From Hyphodiscus hymeniophilus (taxonomy: Eukaryota; Ascomycota; Leotiomycetes; Helotiales; Hyphodiscaceae), in the NCBI GenBank assembly GCA_016508695.1, contig VNKQ01000015.1, positions 248,001-312,000 of the forward strand: a DNA stretch of 64,000 bases, read 5' to 3'. Made by a program: the position numbers and the translations under genes. Every line of letters starts with the position of its first letter. Position 1 is the stretch's first letter. Under the pieces are notes generated by a model. The model ran no database searches. It saw only the letters and a list, made by a program, of their open reading frames with translations, and was not told the origin of the DNA. Below are positions 44,207-54,062 of the stretch, in pieces.

Positions 44207-46432
44207 ATGAGTACGGAACTCCAAACATTTAAATATAGAATTTCTCTGGATCAACCTTAGCTGACTGTTCGTTCTCAGATGCGCGAAGTTTAACAGGATG
44301 TTGGACATGCAGGCTGCGGAGGAAAAAGTGTGATGAGCGTCGTCCCAGATGCTTCAAGTGTGAACAACTCGGTATTAAGTGCTTAGAGTATGGTGAAAAG
44401 CCAAAATCTATGGACGGGGGTTTTGAAGAAAAGAATATGGTGGAAGGTATCAAAAACGCCATCAAAATTGCTAAGATACGGAAGCGGCTACTGCATCACT
44501 CCAATACCAATACGATGCAGTACATGGTCTACAAGACCCCGCTCCCAGAGTCTCAATCTCAAGCTGTGAATACCATACAGCAACAGCCCATTGAGGCTGA
44601 CCTCGAGTCTATGGATTCTTGGACCTCAGACTTTTCTTTCGTGTCGAATCAAATTGACGAAAGCCTGTCTCTTCAACCAACACCAATCATAGTTTCACCA
44701 GAAATCAGACGGAGTACAGCGGGTGGTTATGAGCCCACTGGATTTCAATGTTTCGCTGTAGATGACGACCCATCTACCCCCTCCTTCCTTGTCGCTCCTC
44801 CGATTGAGACAGCTTGTTTCTCACCCACAGAGCCGCGACGCATTTGTTTCTCCAACCCTATATCGGAGCTCGACGACTCTCCTTCTAAAACTTCAACCCA
44901 ATTTGGAGCCCGTCATCTCCAATCTGCTTCTTCCTTCGATGCTGCTTTAGATCTGATTCTCTTACCACCTTCAACATTCGCGCTTCAAACTTTCTCTACT
45001 GATGATCCCGATTTTGAGAGCGCAGCATCGATTATATGTTATCTTGATTATGTACTGTATATCCAATTTCCATTTTACCACAAAGCTCTCTCGCACGAGG
45101 GGATCTTTAGAACTTGGCTGGTCTCTCTCGTAACAACACTTAAACCGATGTGTAAGTTTTTGTGATTTCCAGTTGACATCAAGGGGGTTTGGGGAAGAAG
45201 ACGGCTAATGACTGAATATTCTAGACTACACCGCGTTGGCGCTGAGTTCCTATTTCAAAGACACAAGGAGCTTTCCAAGTTACGACCCGAGAAGACTCAC
45301 ACGTTACTGGAAGAACCACGATAGAGCTCTAATTGACCTGCGTTATTACATTGACCACGAAAGTGGAGACGCGGATTATCACCTCAAGATCTCCTTCTGT
45401 GTTCTTCAGTTGATTTTCTGCGAGGTAAGCCACAATCAACCTCTGGCGCCAATCTGCCAACCACTGATTTAAAACTAGATCTTCACAGGGGGGAATGACT
45501 GGCAAATGCATTTTCACGTTGCAAGAAGCCTGATAAAAACCTTGTCATGCTTTAGACCGCTCGACCAGTCAAGCCCATACTCGAAAGCCTTTCCATCTCC
45601 GATTGAGGGCACCCTTAGCGAAAACCAAGACGTTACAAGAGAAACAGCAATTGACATAGTTATCACTACCTTCACCTCATTAGAAATTCTCTCCTCGGCA
45701 TCAACTCGCTCACCCACCTACTTCCAAGCATCTCTCCAGCTCCCCAAAACCGAAAACCACCAACCATCACCCATCACAGGCTGCTCCTTCACAATAATGT
45801 CTCTCATCTCCCAGATCTCTGTTCTCGAAGCATGGAAACGGGATTGCGAAGCCACAGAGGCTTTAAGTATAATGGAGCTTAGCAAGCGCGCATGCAGTAT
45901 CGAGTCTGCACTTGAAGCGTTCATAGCTGAGAATGGGAAGAACGTACAAGCGGCGCTCCTTTATTTGAAGAAGAGTGGTGGTGATGGAGCATGTGTAGTA
46001 GATACCACTATACCTATACCAGAAACTTCGGAGAAGATAAGTCACGTTATCTCTACCATGTTCGCGCTCTCAGCAATCACATACCTCCATGTAGTCATCT
46101 CTGGGCCTATTCCGGACTTGAAAGAGATTAAAAGAAGTGTTAGTAAGACAGTGGATATTATTAAGGAATTGCCTGATAAAAGGTTGTTGAGGAAGGCTGT
46201 ATGGCCTTTTTGTGTTACGGGGTGTCTGGCGCTTGGGGAGAGTGTGGAGTCAGAACTGAGGGAGGCTGCGAGAGCTGCACGGGTGGGACAGATGGAAGCT
46301 GATACAGGAGGGCTAAGGCAGGCTCTTAGAGTTGTGGAGTGGTGTTGGAGTCAGAGGGAAGGTACTGGTGGCAGGTTTTTGGATTGGACGGCAGCGATGA
46401 CACAGCTTGGAATCAAGATTTTATTGTTTTGA
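44207..46432 (+). CDS. Zn(II)2Cys6 transcription factor, likely cluster regulator
   Basis: Four exons, join(44207..44210, 44279..45151, 45225..45424, 45479..46432), give 676 aa. Exon 1 is only ATGA. Splicing over the 68-bp intron creates MNARSLTGCWTCRLRRKKCD, a typical N-terminal zinc cluster. Its six cysteines follow CxxCx6CxnCxxCx6C, ending CFKCEQLGIKC. A basic linker follows (about residues 45-70), then a low-complexity region and the fungal-specific factor domain 2: YYTALALSSYFKD, DLRYYIDHESGDADYHLKISFCVLQLIFCEIFTGG and YLHVVISGPIPDLKEI. The layout resembles acriflavine-sensitivity-control-like regulators. It sits in the middle of the UstYa genes, so pathway-specific control is likely. 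Without the 4-nt exon the zinc-cluster frame has a stop upstream (TAG at 44236) and no near ATG, which supports the split start. Confidence 0.9.
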
Positions 46433-46974
46433 GGCGCAATGATATATTGCTGCATATGGAAAGAGCAGCGGTACCTTAACGCTTAAAGCTGAAATCTGCA
46501 CAGAATATAAGATAATGCCATTAGAGCTAGTCTGAAGTAGGCCAAGGTTGATTGATCAACTTACGTGAAAAAATATTCAGAAGGACCATGGTGGTGTAGA
46601 GCAGATTGCTCCCTGATTTTACCGCTCAAGCACATGGTGACAGACACATATGAAGGAATTGCAGGAGGGTTACTCAAGGATCTCGAACCGTTACACTGTC
46701 CGAGGGCATGTCTCTAGCCGAACTTAGCCAGGCAGCTGGCGGTGAATCTACGACTCTGATAAGCGGCTGTGAGGTGGGCGGGAGACCGTTAAGTTACCTA
46801 CTATATTCAAGTTGAAGAAAGCCTCTTTCAGCCACTGAATACGAGAAAGGCGGTAAAAAGGCCCTAAGTCTTGAATGGTTCACTAGAAGAATCATAATTT
46901 AAAAGAACATCACATACGGTAAGATTAGAATGTTGGTCATTTGTTTAAACCTTGTCAAGTAAGTACCCTTGTAC
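46433..46974. other. Convergent intergenic region
   Basis: The 3' ends of the regulator (plus) and UstYa copy C (minus) meet here. No gene recognised. Confidence 0.5.
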
Positions 46975-48027
46975 TTATGTATGTACAATGCTTTTCTTTG
47001 AGTCAGACACCCGCTTTTCAACTAGAAAGTCCTTAACAGCACTCCAATCTCTGCATTGATGAATAGCCCCTTCACCCATAAAGTTTCCTGACGAGGCGCC
47101 TTGCTCTAGTGTTATATCACCTACACATATCGTTAGCAAAGCGAAACAATAACCTAATATTGCATTCCATATCTGGAAGTAAACTTACCGTGGCAGAGAA
47201 CAGCTTGACGAACTACAGGATAAAAAACTTGGTCAGCTTCGAAATCTATGAGATTGAGGAATCGAGTGAATGTACTGTAGTTAAGACAATGAAGCAGATG
47301 CGATCTTGCATCTTCTTTTTCGGAAGCTGGGATGGAAGATGAATCACTTGCACGCGACCAGTTCCTTATATACGCCTTCTTCTATTAGCCTAAACCTCAA
47401 GGACCAATAGAGTAGCGGTGCACGTACCACACAATGAAGTTGGTGGATTACTGAGACTTGGTATACCTCTTCCCCGTTGAGAGAATAGGTAGGTGGTAAC
47501 TCATATTGTTGCGGATTAGGAACGTGAAGGTATCCAGCTCCCACTATCTGTTGGTTGGTAATCGAACAAATTATGGATGGAACAAGAGATAATGGCTTAC
47601 GGGGAAGAAGTTCTTCCCATGCTTGATCAGAGCTCTCGTCAAAAGACCCGAATGCACCGGTATTGGTGAAATTGATCTTTACAGTTGGAACTGACTTATA
47701 TTAGCGCATTTCTTCCTATCATAATGTAATGACACTCAGCTATAAAGAAGAGAACTCACAAACGGGAAAGAACCCCTCTTGCAACAAGTGATCTGTAGAC
47801 CGTCCTTCTACATCCCTCGAAGTGTTTACGCTTGCCCATAATTCAATTGAGGAGAAAGTTATGAAAACACCGAGGATAAAGGAGCCTATCAGGGCAAATA
47901 AGAGATGTAAATTCGGAAAGGATGAGAAGCTCCGAGGGATGGAGTACAGTTCTTCTTCTGGATATGTTTCCGAGGTGTGTGATGGGGAGTGTACGTGCTG
48001 GGTGAGCGGTTTATAACGTTGAGGCAT
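46975..48027 (-). CDS. UstYa-family (DUF3328) protein, classical class, copy C
   Basis: Six exons, complement(join(46975..47120, 47189..47212, 47276..47381, 47428..47543, 47601..47690, 47760..48027)), give 249 aa. Residues 1-35 are cytosolic, then a membrane anchor (LHLLFALIGSFILGVFITFS). The luminal part reads TVKINFTNTGAFGSF, DQAWEELLP, GAGYLHVPNPQQYELP, motif 1 VIHQLHCV (HQLHC), motif 2 SHLLHCLNYIRQAVLCHGD (HLLHC) and the end AIHQCRDWSAVKDFL. Both metal motifs are complete. Exon 5 is 24 nt. A plausible but wrong reading through the intron at 47213-47275 would lose motif 2. It is convergent with the regulator and divergent from copy D (603 bp apart). Probable peptide oxidase/cyclase in the secretory pathway. 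Confidence 0.9.
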
Positions 48028-48630
48028 GGTGGTTTGAGAAGGCAGCTTGAGGAATATCGAGAAAGAAGGTATTATCTAGAAAACAAGTGAAAACTAGGTC
48101 GCTAGACAGAAAGGTCGATTTGGGGGGGGGTAAAGGATTCCAGGCCAGGAATACTGTAGTAACGCTATGAAAATACCTTAACATACATCAATAATATGAT
48201 TTGGAGTGTAATTCAACCATGTACAGATTCATGCTTAGCTAGAATTTTTCATCAGCCCTTCCATCATGCCATACTGGCGAATAGATGGATACGCACATAT
48301 TGATGTGATTTAGGAGCTGAGGCGTACAGCGAGGCGAGTTTTACCTAGCAGGGTACTGTAGGTAGTTCTACCGCCAAAGCTCCCAATACGGTAAGGCCCC
48401 ACAGTGTTATTTGGGCTTACCACACATCAACGTGGGAAGGCTATGCACAACTTTAGTATAGACGATAGAGTATCCGGATAGGTTGAGTGGTGTCTCAATA
48501 CGTGATACCATCCGTCGTTCTCGCGAATGTACACAAATCCCTGCCTGCACCCTGTGTAATCTTAGATATCCAATATCTCTTTTCTCGACCTGAACCACAG
48601 GTTCTTTCACACCTTAGCAATACTGCGAAA
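48028..48630. promoter_or_regulatory. Shared promoter region of UstYa copies C and D
   Basis: 603 bp separate the divergent start codons, a layout that favours joint control. A short in-frame open stretch upstream of copy D (48487-48630) is treated as leader. Confidence 0.4.
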
Positions 48631-49406
48631 ATGAGCGACCCTTCAAACAAATTACTTGACGGTTATCGCGATAGTTTCGAAAATGCCACAGACAACTCTT
48701 CCGATGCTGGATTAGAGACCGATTTTGAAAAAGGCGGCTTGCAACGACAAACCTCGACTCATGCCAAGATTCAGAAATGGCTTCTCTATACCGTCACGGC
48801 TTTCATCTTAGGGTCCTTATTCTACACAATGGGTCTTTACACCCGAGTAGCGATCTCTCGCGCACCGATGCCAGAATCACGTACTTTCGGCTCCTGCGGC
48901 AACGACACCATCTCCGCCCTGCAAAACGGCTGCATTCTCGATCTGATGTCCGAAGCCTGGGTTCATCCAGATTGCTACGACCAGGAGCTAGAAACCGAAT
49001 TCCTGTCTTTAAGCGACTGGCACTGGTATGCAGATCAAGCCGGAGACCACGAGTTAACAATCGAGGAGATAAGAGCGACAGGAGGCCCTGATCCGATGTG
49101 GGTGAACAACGAGTATCATGAGCTGCATTGTAAATATACTTGGATGAAACTGCATAGAGCTGTAGTGATGGGGAGACCGATCGATAATCATATAGGGAGG
49201 TATGAGCATACTATTCATTGCTCTGATGCACTTATCCGACCGAAGTGGATTCCGAAGATGAAGGGCAGTAGTGCGTTCAATACGCTATTTACTAGTTGTT
49301 TCATGCCAGATAGCTGTAAGTTGATCTCTCTCCTTTTGCTTTGAAAGGAAGGAAACTAATACTGATAGTTAACCTGGTCAATCTAATTGATGGGGTTGTA
49401 GAATGA
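48631..49406 (+). CDS. UstYa-family (DUF3328) protein, divergent class, copy D
   Basis: Two exons, join(48631..49315, 49369..49406), give 240 aa. A cytosolic tail of about 50 residues precedes one anchor (LLYTVTAFILGSLFYTMGLY). The luminal part reads FGSCGNDTISALQNGCILDL, AWVHPDCYDQELETEF, motif 1 EYHELHCKYTW (HELHC) and motif 2 YEHTIHCSDALI (HTIHC). It shares the CGN-T----GC start and the spacing of the two motifs with copy A at 37269, so the two form one sub-family, set apart from copies B, C and E. The final exon is short, and the unspliced frame would end ten codons into the intron. It probably acts with the other copies on the repeat precursor; which residues it targets is unknown. Confidence 0.87.
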
Positions 49407-49871
49407 GTGATCTGCAGCATCAACCCTACGGTTGTGGTCTTGAATGGAAGCTCCGGTAGATGTTACGTTTTTAAGATAGGGATTTATATAGTGGAATGTA
49501 TCCGAGACTTTCTCGGGCCTCGGTTGTTTGAATTCAAAAAGAATATTCAAAATATAGTGCGTTAAGTTTTTAGGGTTGTTCAGTCTACGGCATTTGTATT
49601 GTCTGGAGAATCTAGAGTAATTTTCGAACAAAAGTCTGAAAACTCCGCAGCCTGAGCTTTCTGTTAAACGTTGCAAAGTTTTTTGGAGCTAGATCAGCTA
49701 CCAGAGAACAGTGCCGAACTGTGGCTTTCTATTAACATCTAGGGAGGTAGTGTTTTCCACACTTATTGAATAGCCGACATTTCAAGTATCTCAACTCCTT
49801 AGATCCGTGAGAGATAGGATTCATGTAAAAAGAAAGTAAAAAGAGGTGTATTCAGGATGATAAATATAGTT
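49407..49871. other. Convergent intergenic region
   Basis: Between the 3' ends of UstYa copies D and E. No gene recognised. Confidence 0.5.
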
Positions 49872-50798
49872 CTACAGCATAAGGCTATGATCATGTCCAG
49901 CCGGGAACTTTATTCCATTCACCTCCTCCAAAAACTTATGATGTCCTTTCCACTGATGTTCGCTCACCCACTCCGCAAGCGCCTCGTGATCTCTACAAGT
50001 GTGTCCCTGTCTCGGATCTCCGAAGTCGAGAAAGTCATCCGTGGCCTGGAGGACGATATCACCATGACACATTAGCTGCTCTCGGAGGTAATCAACACAG
50101 TGGAGCGTATGGGAATCTGTGACTGTCGTGGGGTGTAAGGATATTAGGCGGTTGCGAATTCGATACTAGTAAGGAACATTTGATAAATATTTTGAAAGAT
50201 AGTTCGAAAGAAGGAAAGGTTTTCAGGGAGACGCACCAGGCAGTGGATGGAGTGGAAGACGTCCACTTCGTAAACACTTTGTCCTGGAATATCTGGAGTC
50301 TCGCGTGATGGTGCGAAATGCTTGAGAGCCCATTCTGTATCTACGGTAACAACTCCACCCGCTAAGCAAAACATCAGTTGGCAGACATGAAGAAGTGTCC
50401 TAGAAAGCCCAACCTCCTTGAACGCGGGTCCAGAAATCGTCCGAGAAGTCAGAGTGTGGTGTCAGGCTAGCATTTCCCGTGAAATATTTCGTCGCATTAT
50501 ATTCCGCGAGTTCGAAATCTGAAAAAGAATTTATTAATCAAGACTGAAAAGACATGGAGGAAAGTTACCCACATGGGTCCGTATGGTACTGGTTTCTTTG
50601 GGCGACCTTCCAAACTGCATATCCACTTGAGAATAGCAATAGGTTGAAAAACTGAATAACAAGAAAAATCATGAGAATTGACCAGGTATGGGATGACCTG
50701 TTCTTTTCTTCATGCTCGGGAAGGGGCAATCTGTCTGAATGCGATGATGCATCATCGGAATCGAGTGGCGCGTATGAGAACTCTTTTTTCGAATCCAT
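49872..50798 (-). CDS. UstYa-family (DUF3328) protein, classical class, copy E
   Basis: Four exons, complement(join(49872..50165, 50237..50361, 50414..50518, 50573..50798)), give 249 aa. The cytosolic tail (LPLPEHEEKNRSS) precedes the anchor ILMIFLVIQFFNLLLFSSGY. The luminal part reads YFELAEYNATKYFTGN, DFWTRVQGAGGVVTVD, motif 1 VFHSIHCL (HSIHC), motif 2 DSHTLHCVDYLREQLMCHGD (HTLHC) and the terminal QGHTCRDHEALAEW. Both metal motifs are complete. The first intron uses a GTGGGT donor, the only GT there that keeps frame. The start lies 596 bp from and divergent to the precursor gene, the closest UstYa to it and a likely direct partner in peptide modification. Confidence 0.9.
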
Positions 50799-51394
50799 AT
50801 TGACTCCAGTCAGTCTGAGCAGAAGAAAAGGAAGAAAGGATATGGTCTTGGAAATTGTGTATAGACGGTATTAGTGAGAGTAAGCCAAGCTATGGAATTG
50901 ACGAGGCGAAGCTCGGTCCTAGCTAGACTCGAGATAGAGTGGCCGTGTGGGAAATACCCACCATACATTCGCACGTAGACATTGTCGGTCAGAGAGGAGG
51001 GAAAGTCGTGGCGACCCCCACTCCAAGACGCATAAAAAAGCCAAATCGACACGGGTCTAATGCAGTAATCAATGCATCCTTGTAAGGGATAAGCCTCGGT
51101 TAGTAGCAACCGCTTGTGCTCTCGGCGGAAGTAACAGCATCACAAAAACGGAAATACGGCGGTGCGAATAGTCGGAATCAGTCAGTCACTTACATGTAAG
51201 CTGAAATAGTAGTAAATCATTTCAGACTATGTGGATCTTCAGCCATTGCTTATAGTTGAAAGGCAATGAAGAAGAATATGACTTCTCTATAAAGCAGACC
51301 AAGTTCACTCCGAACTATAAACTCAACATCAACTCAAGCTTTCTGCCATTCTCAAGTTAGCTATCATCAGATACTTCCCGACCCTAACGTCAAG
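50799..51394. promoter_or_regulatory. Divergent promoter of UstYa copy E and the RiPP precursor
   Basis: 596 bp between start codons. On the plus strand TATAAAG (51288-51294) lies 101 bp before the precursor ATG and is followed by a CA-rich leader, a strong fungal promoter layout. Confidence 0.5.
51288..51294 (+). promoter_or_regulatory. TATA box of the precursor gene
   Basis: TATAAAG followed by a C/A-rich leader of about 90 nt and the start context GTCAAGATG. Confidence 0.6.
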
Positions 51395-52132
51395 ATGCAG
51401 TTCTCTCAAGCTCTTATTGTTTACTTTGCCGCTATGGCAGCCGCTGCCCCTATGACGGATACTCTCCGCAATGGAAACGGCGCATTGATCTCTACTCTCG
51501 AAGATGAGGTCGCCAAACGAGGGGAGGATACCTTGAGAAACGGCAACGGTGCCTTAATCTCTACCATGGCTGATGAGGTCGCCAAACGAGGGGAGGATAC
51601 CTTGAGAAACGGCAACGGTGCCTTAATCTCTACCATGGCTGATGAAGTCGCCAAACGAGGGGAGGACACCTTGAGAAACGGCAACGGTGCCTTAATCTCT
51701 ACCCTAGCTGATGAAGTCGCCAAACGAGGGGAGGACACCTTGAGAAACGGCAATGGTGCTCTTATTAGCACCCTGGCTGAAGAAGTCGCCAAGCGAGGGG
51801 AGGACACTCTTCGCAATGGAAATGGTGCTCTTATTAGCACCCTTGCGGACGAGGTTGCCAAACGCGGGGAGGACACTCTTCGCAATGGCAATGGTGCTCT
51901 TATTAGCACCATTGCCGACGAGGTTGCCAAACGAGGGGAGGACACCCTTCGCAATGGAAATGGTGCTCTTATTAGCACCATTGCCGACGAGGTCGCCAAG
52001 CGAGGGGAGGACACTCTTCGCAATGGAAACGGTGCTCTCATTAGCACCCTCGCAGACGAGGTTGCCAAGCGAGGCGAAGACACCCTTCGCAATGGAAATG
52101 GTGCTCTCATTAGCACCCTTGCAGACGAGTAG
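51395..52132 (+). CDS. Repeat-containing RiPP (dikaritin-like) precursor peptide with Kex2 sites
   Basis: A single exon of 245 aa. Residues 1-19 (MQFSQALIVYFAAMAAAAP) are a classic signal peptide. From residue 22 there are ten tandem repeats: nine full copies of 23 aa and a tenth of 17. Each starts DTLRNGNGALIST and continues with a variable L/M/I, A or E, D or E, then EVAKRGE. Lys-Arg occurs once per full repeat, the cleavage site of Kex2 in the Golgi, so nine cuts would release about ten copies of one peptide. Signal peptide plus KR-separated repeats next to UstYa genes is the hallmark of UstA-like dikaritin precursors. The repeats contain no Tyr, Phe, Trp, His, Pro or Cys. Alternatives are another Kex2-processed repeat protein or a pheromone-like peptide, but the five UstYa neighbours favour a RiPP. 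Confidence 0.92.
   Translation: MQFSQALIVYFAAMAAAAPMTDTLRNGNGALISTLEDEVAKRGEDTLRNGNGALISTMADEVAKRGEDTLRNGNGALISTMADEVAKRGEDTLRNGNGALISTLADEVAKRGEDTLRNGNGALISTLAEEVAKRGEDTLRNGNGALISTLADEVAKRGEDTLRNGNGALISTIADEVAKRGEDTLRNGNGALISTIADEVAKRGEDTLRNGNGALISTLADEVAKRGEDTLRNGNGALISTLADE
51458..52132 (+). repeat. 69-bp coding tandem array (ten units)
   Basis: Nine 69-bp units and one partial unit encode the precursor repeats. Units fall into two codon types: one with AGA for Arg and TCT for Ser (units 2-4), one with CGC for Arg and AGC for Ser (units 6-10). Unit 5 is a hybrid, with a type-one 5' half and a type-two 3' half. Unit 1 has CGC with TCT. Confidence 0.95.
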
Positions 52133-53059
52133 TTAACCAAAGAGTTGAGCTTAGTATAGCCGGGCAAATAGCTGCCTTAGCTGAAAACTGGGTTCGAAGT
52201 AAATGATGTTGGGGTCTAGAGACGGGCAATCAAGGACTTCTAGTTAGTTATGCAAGGACTTTAACAATATAAACCCTGTCCTTCCCCCTCACCTTCTTCA
52301 ATTTCTACTTTAGTTCTTCTTTACTTCCCGTCTCTGCCTCTCGCCTGCCTAATAGTCTCGCTTTATGATGGGAGGTTGGGAATGTCAGTTTCCGATCGTC
52401 GATACACCGGTTATGGTATTGAAGGTCGCCGTGGTAATCTTCCATACAATACTCTTTAACTCTATTGCGCAGCAAAATCCACATCTGTATTTTTCATTTT
52501 GTATCATTCGTTTATTTCATCCATCAGTATGGATCTCAGGCCATTATAGAGGTGTTCGTCTACACAGACCAGTCGATGGAGCTCAGTGATAAAAGTGTGG
52601 ACAGTTGTTACACTATCATTTGTATCTCCAAGAGCGGTGCTGTTCTACTCCTCCGACTACTGTCTTATTGCGTTAGCGAAAAGTGACGGGTCAAAGGTTC
52701 CAAGCTCAATCCTCGCGAGGCACAATAAACTTGGGTAAGCCATGGGAAAACGCCATGGCTTTCGGGTAGGAGCGATGGTTCGTTCTTGTACGATTTTCCT
52801 GATATCCTTGTGAACTCCAACTAGTATTGTATCAGAGGCCTCATGAGTTGCCATGATTTCTGGTGCTTGCGTGCCCATATCGTCTTGAACCGAGCGGCTT
52901 GTGGCCTTGATTTGGTCTTTGTCGTATTGCGCAAGGTGCCCATTTCGAGTGATAGGTATAGTCTTCAATTTTTTGGAGAACGTCTCGTCGAAACTCACTG
53001 AAGCTTGACCTTACAGATGTCAGTAGAGTGACTAGAGTCGAGGCGGCTCAGTTCACCCT
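52133..53059. other. Intergenic region downstream of the precursor
   Basis: Mostly non-coding. A 113-codon minus ORF (52657-52998) may belong to the decayed dynamin gene next to it, but I could not align it to a domain. Confidence 0.4.
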
Positions 53060-53460
53060 CACTTACCTTCGAGAAATCTTGACGAGTGAACTGTATGAAC
53101 TTGTTGCGAACGAACCTTCGGATGTGACATGTCAATCTTATCCTTGTCTAGTTGGCTGTAGGGTGACTTGGTATGAAAATAGCCTCTGCCAGCGCATTTC
53201 GCTCCACCATAGAGTCCAACGATTCCTGTTGTCTCGAACCTCGTACCAAATGCCACTCTAGGGCCAAACGATGTTTCTGACCCTGAAACAAGTCCATCGC
53301 CATTGTTTATGCGCTTTGATCCACAATACCAGGCCTCGATGGGACGCCTAATGTCCTCTGTCCATTCGAATCAACTCCCTTCGCCTTCTCCAATATCTCT
53401 TGCGTGGCAATGTCAACAGTTGAAGGAACAACGGCAAGTATGACTGCGCCCGGAAACTCC
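53060..53460 (-). pseudogene. Dynamin-like GTPase relic
   Basis: Reverse-strand reading from about 53455 gives ILAVVPSTVDIATQEILEKA and DSNGQRTLGV, matching the AVVPANVDIATQ...VDPxGxRTLGVLTKPD block of fungal dynamins. The expected TKPD is lost (PSRPG). In a second frame MDLFQGQKHRLALEWHLVRG and SMVERNALAEAIF follow, as after the GTPase core, and in a third frame FHTKSPYSQLDKDKID. At least two frameshifts therefore break the gene. The N-terminal P-loop half is not found upstream. Fungal genomes carry many such dynamin-like copies; this one is dead. It marks the right margin of the cluster. Confidence 0.65.
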
Positions 53461-54062
53461 CCTTAATTATAAATCGTCACTTTTACCGTCTGAATGTCTG
53501 CTTTGCGTGTAACCGCTGCCGTCATCCTTTTAAATATTCATGCTACGGGCGATAAAACTCAGTTGCCCTCATGGTTTTGAATGTTCCTCACCTCAATACA
53601 AATAACGGGAAATAAGTTGTGGAGGGAACTCGTCGACTAGGGGCTCTACGAAAACTGTAAAATTGAAAAAAAAAAAAACCCTAGGCAAGATAAAAGATTC
53701 AGACGTTGGATCTTTGGTCCGTTAATCCGCCATCATAGCTACGACCACCATATCTTCCATTTCCGTAGAGCTCTCGTACCTCAGTCAAAAGCTGTGGCAT
53801 TGGTGAGTAGCCTGCACTTCACCCCTTGACTAAAAAAATCTACGGCACCATAACTACTCGGATTGGAGCTGGGAAAATGCTTGTACGGCTTGGGAAGGTC
53901 ACTTGTCAGGGCCATACCCGCATTTGATTCATTTCCTTTAAAAATGGCAAAAGTTGACTTCCAACTCTCGGAGACTGACCGTCGTCAAACATTCAAATAT
54001 TAGGCAGACTCAATATTTCCATGGAATCATTACTAGAGCCCCTCTGGCTTTCTGTCCAGGTT
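53461..54062. other. Intergenic region
   Basis: Contains an A-run near 53668. No P-loop half of the dynamin relic could be recognised here. Confidence 0.4.

Noticed and set aside
46975..47290. Loss of the second HxxHC motif in UstYa copy C
   Set aside because: An early exon choice gave AxxVF in place of the motif. A better exon (47276-47381) plus a 24-nt exon restores HLLHCLNYIRQ, so the motif is intact.
51421..52167. 248-codon minus-strand ORF antisense to the precursor
   Set aside because: It exists only because a 69-bp unit without antisense stops is repeated. It has no signal peptide or family features, while the plus strand has a clear signal peptide and KR sites.
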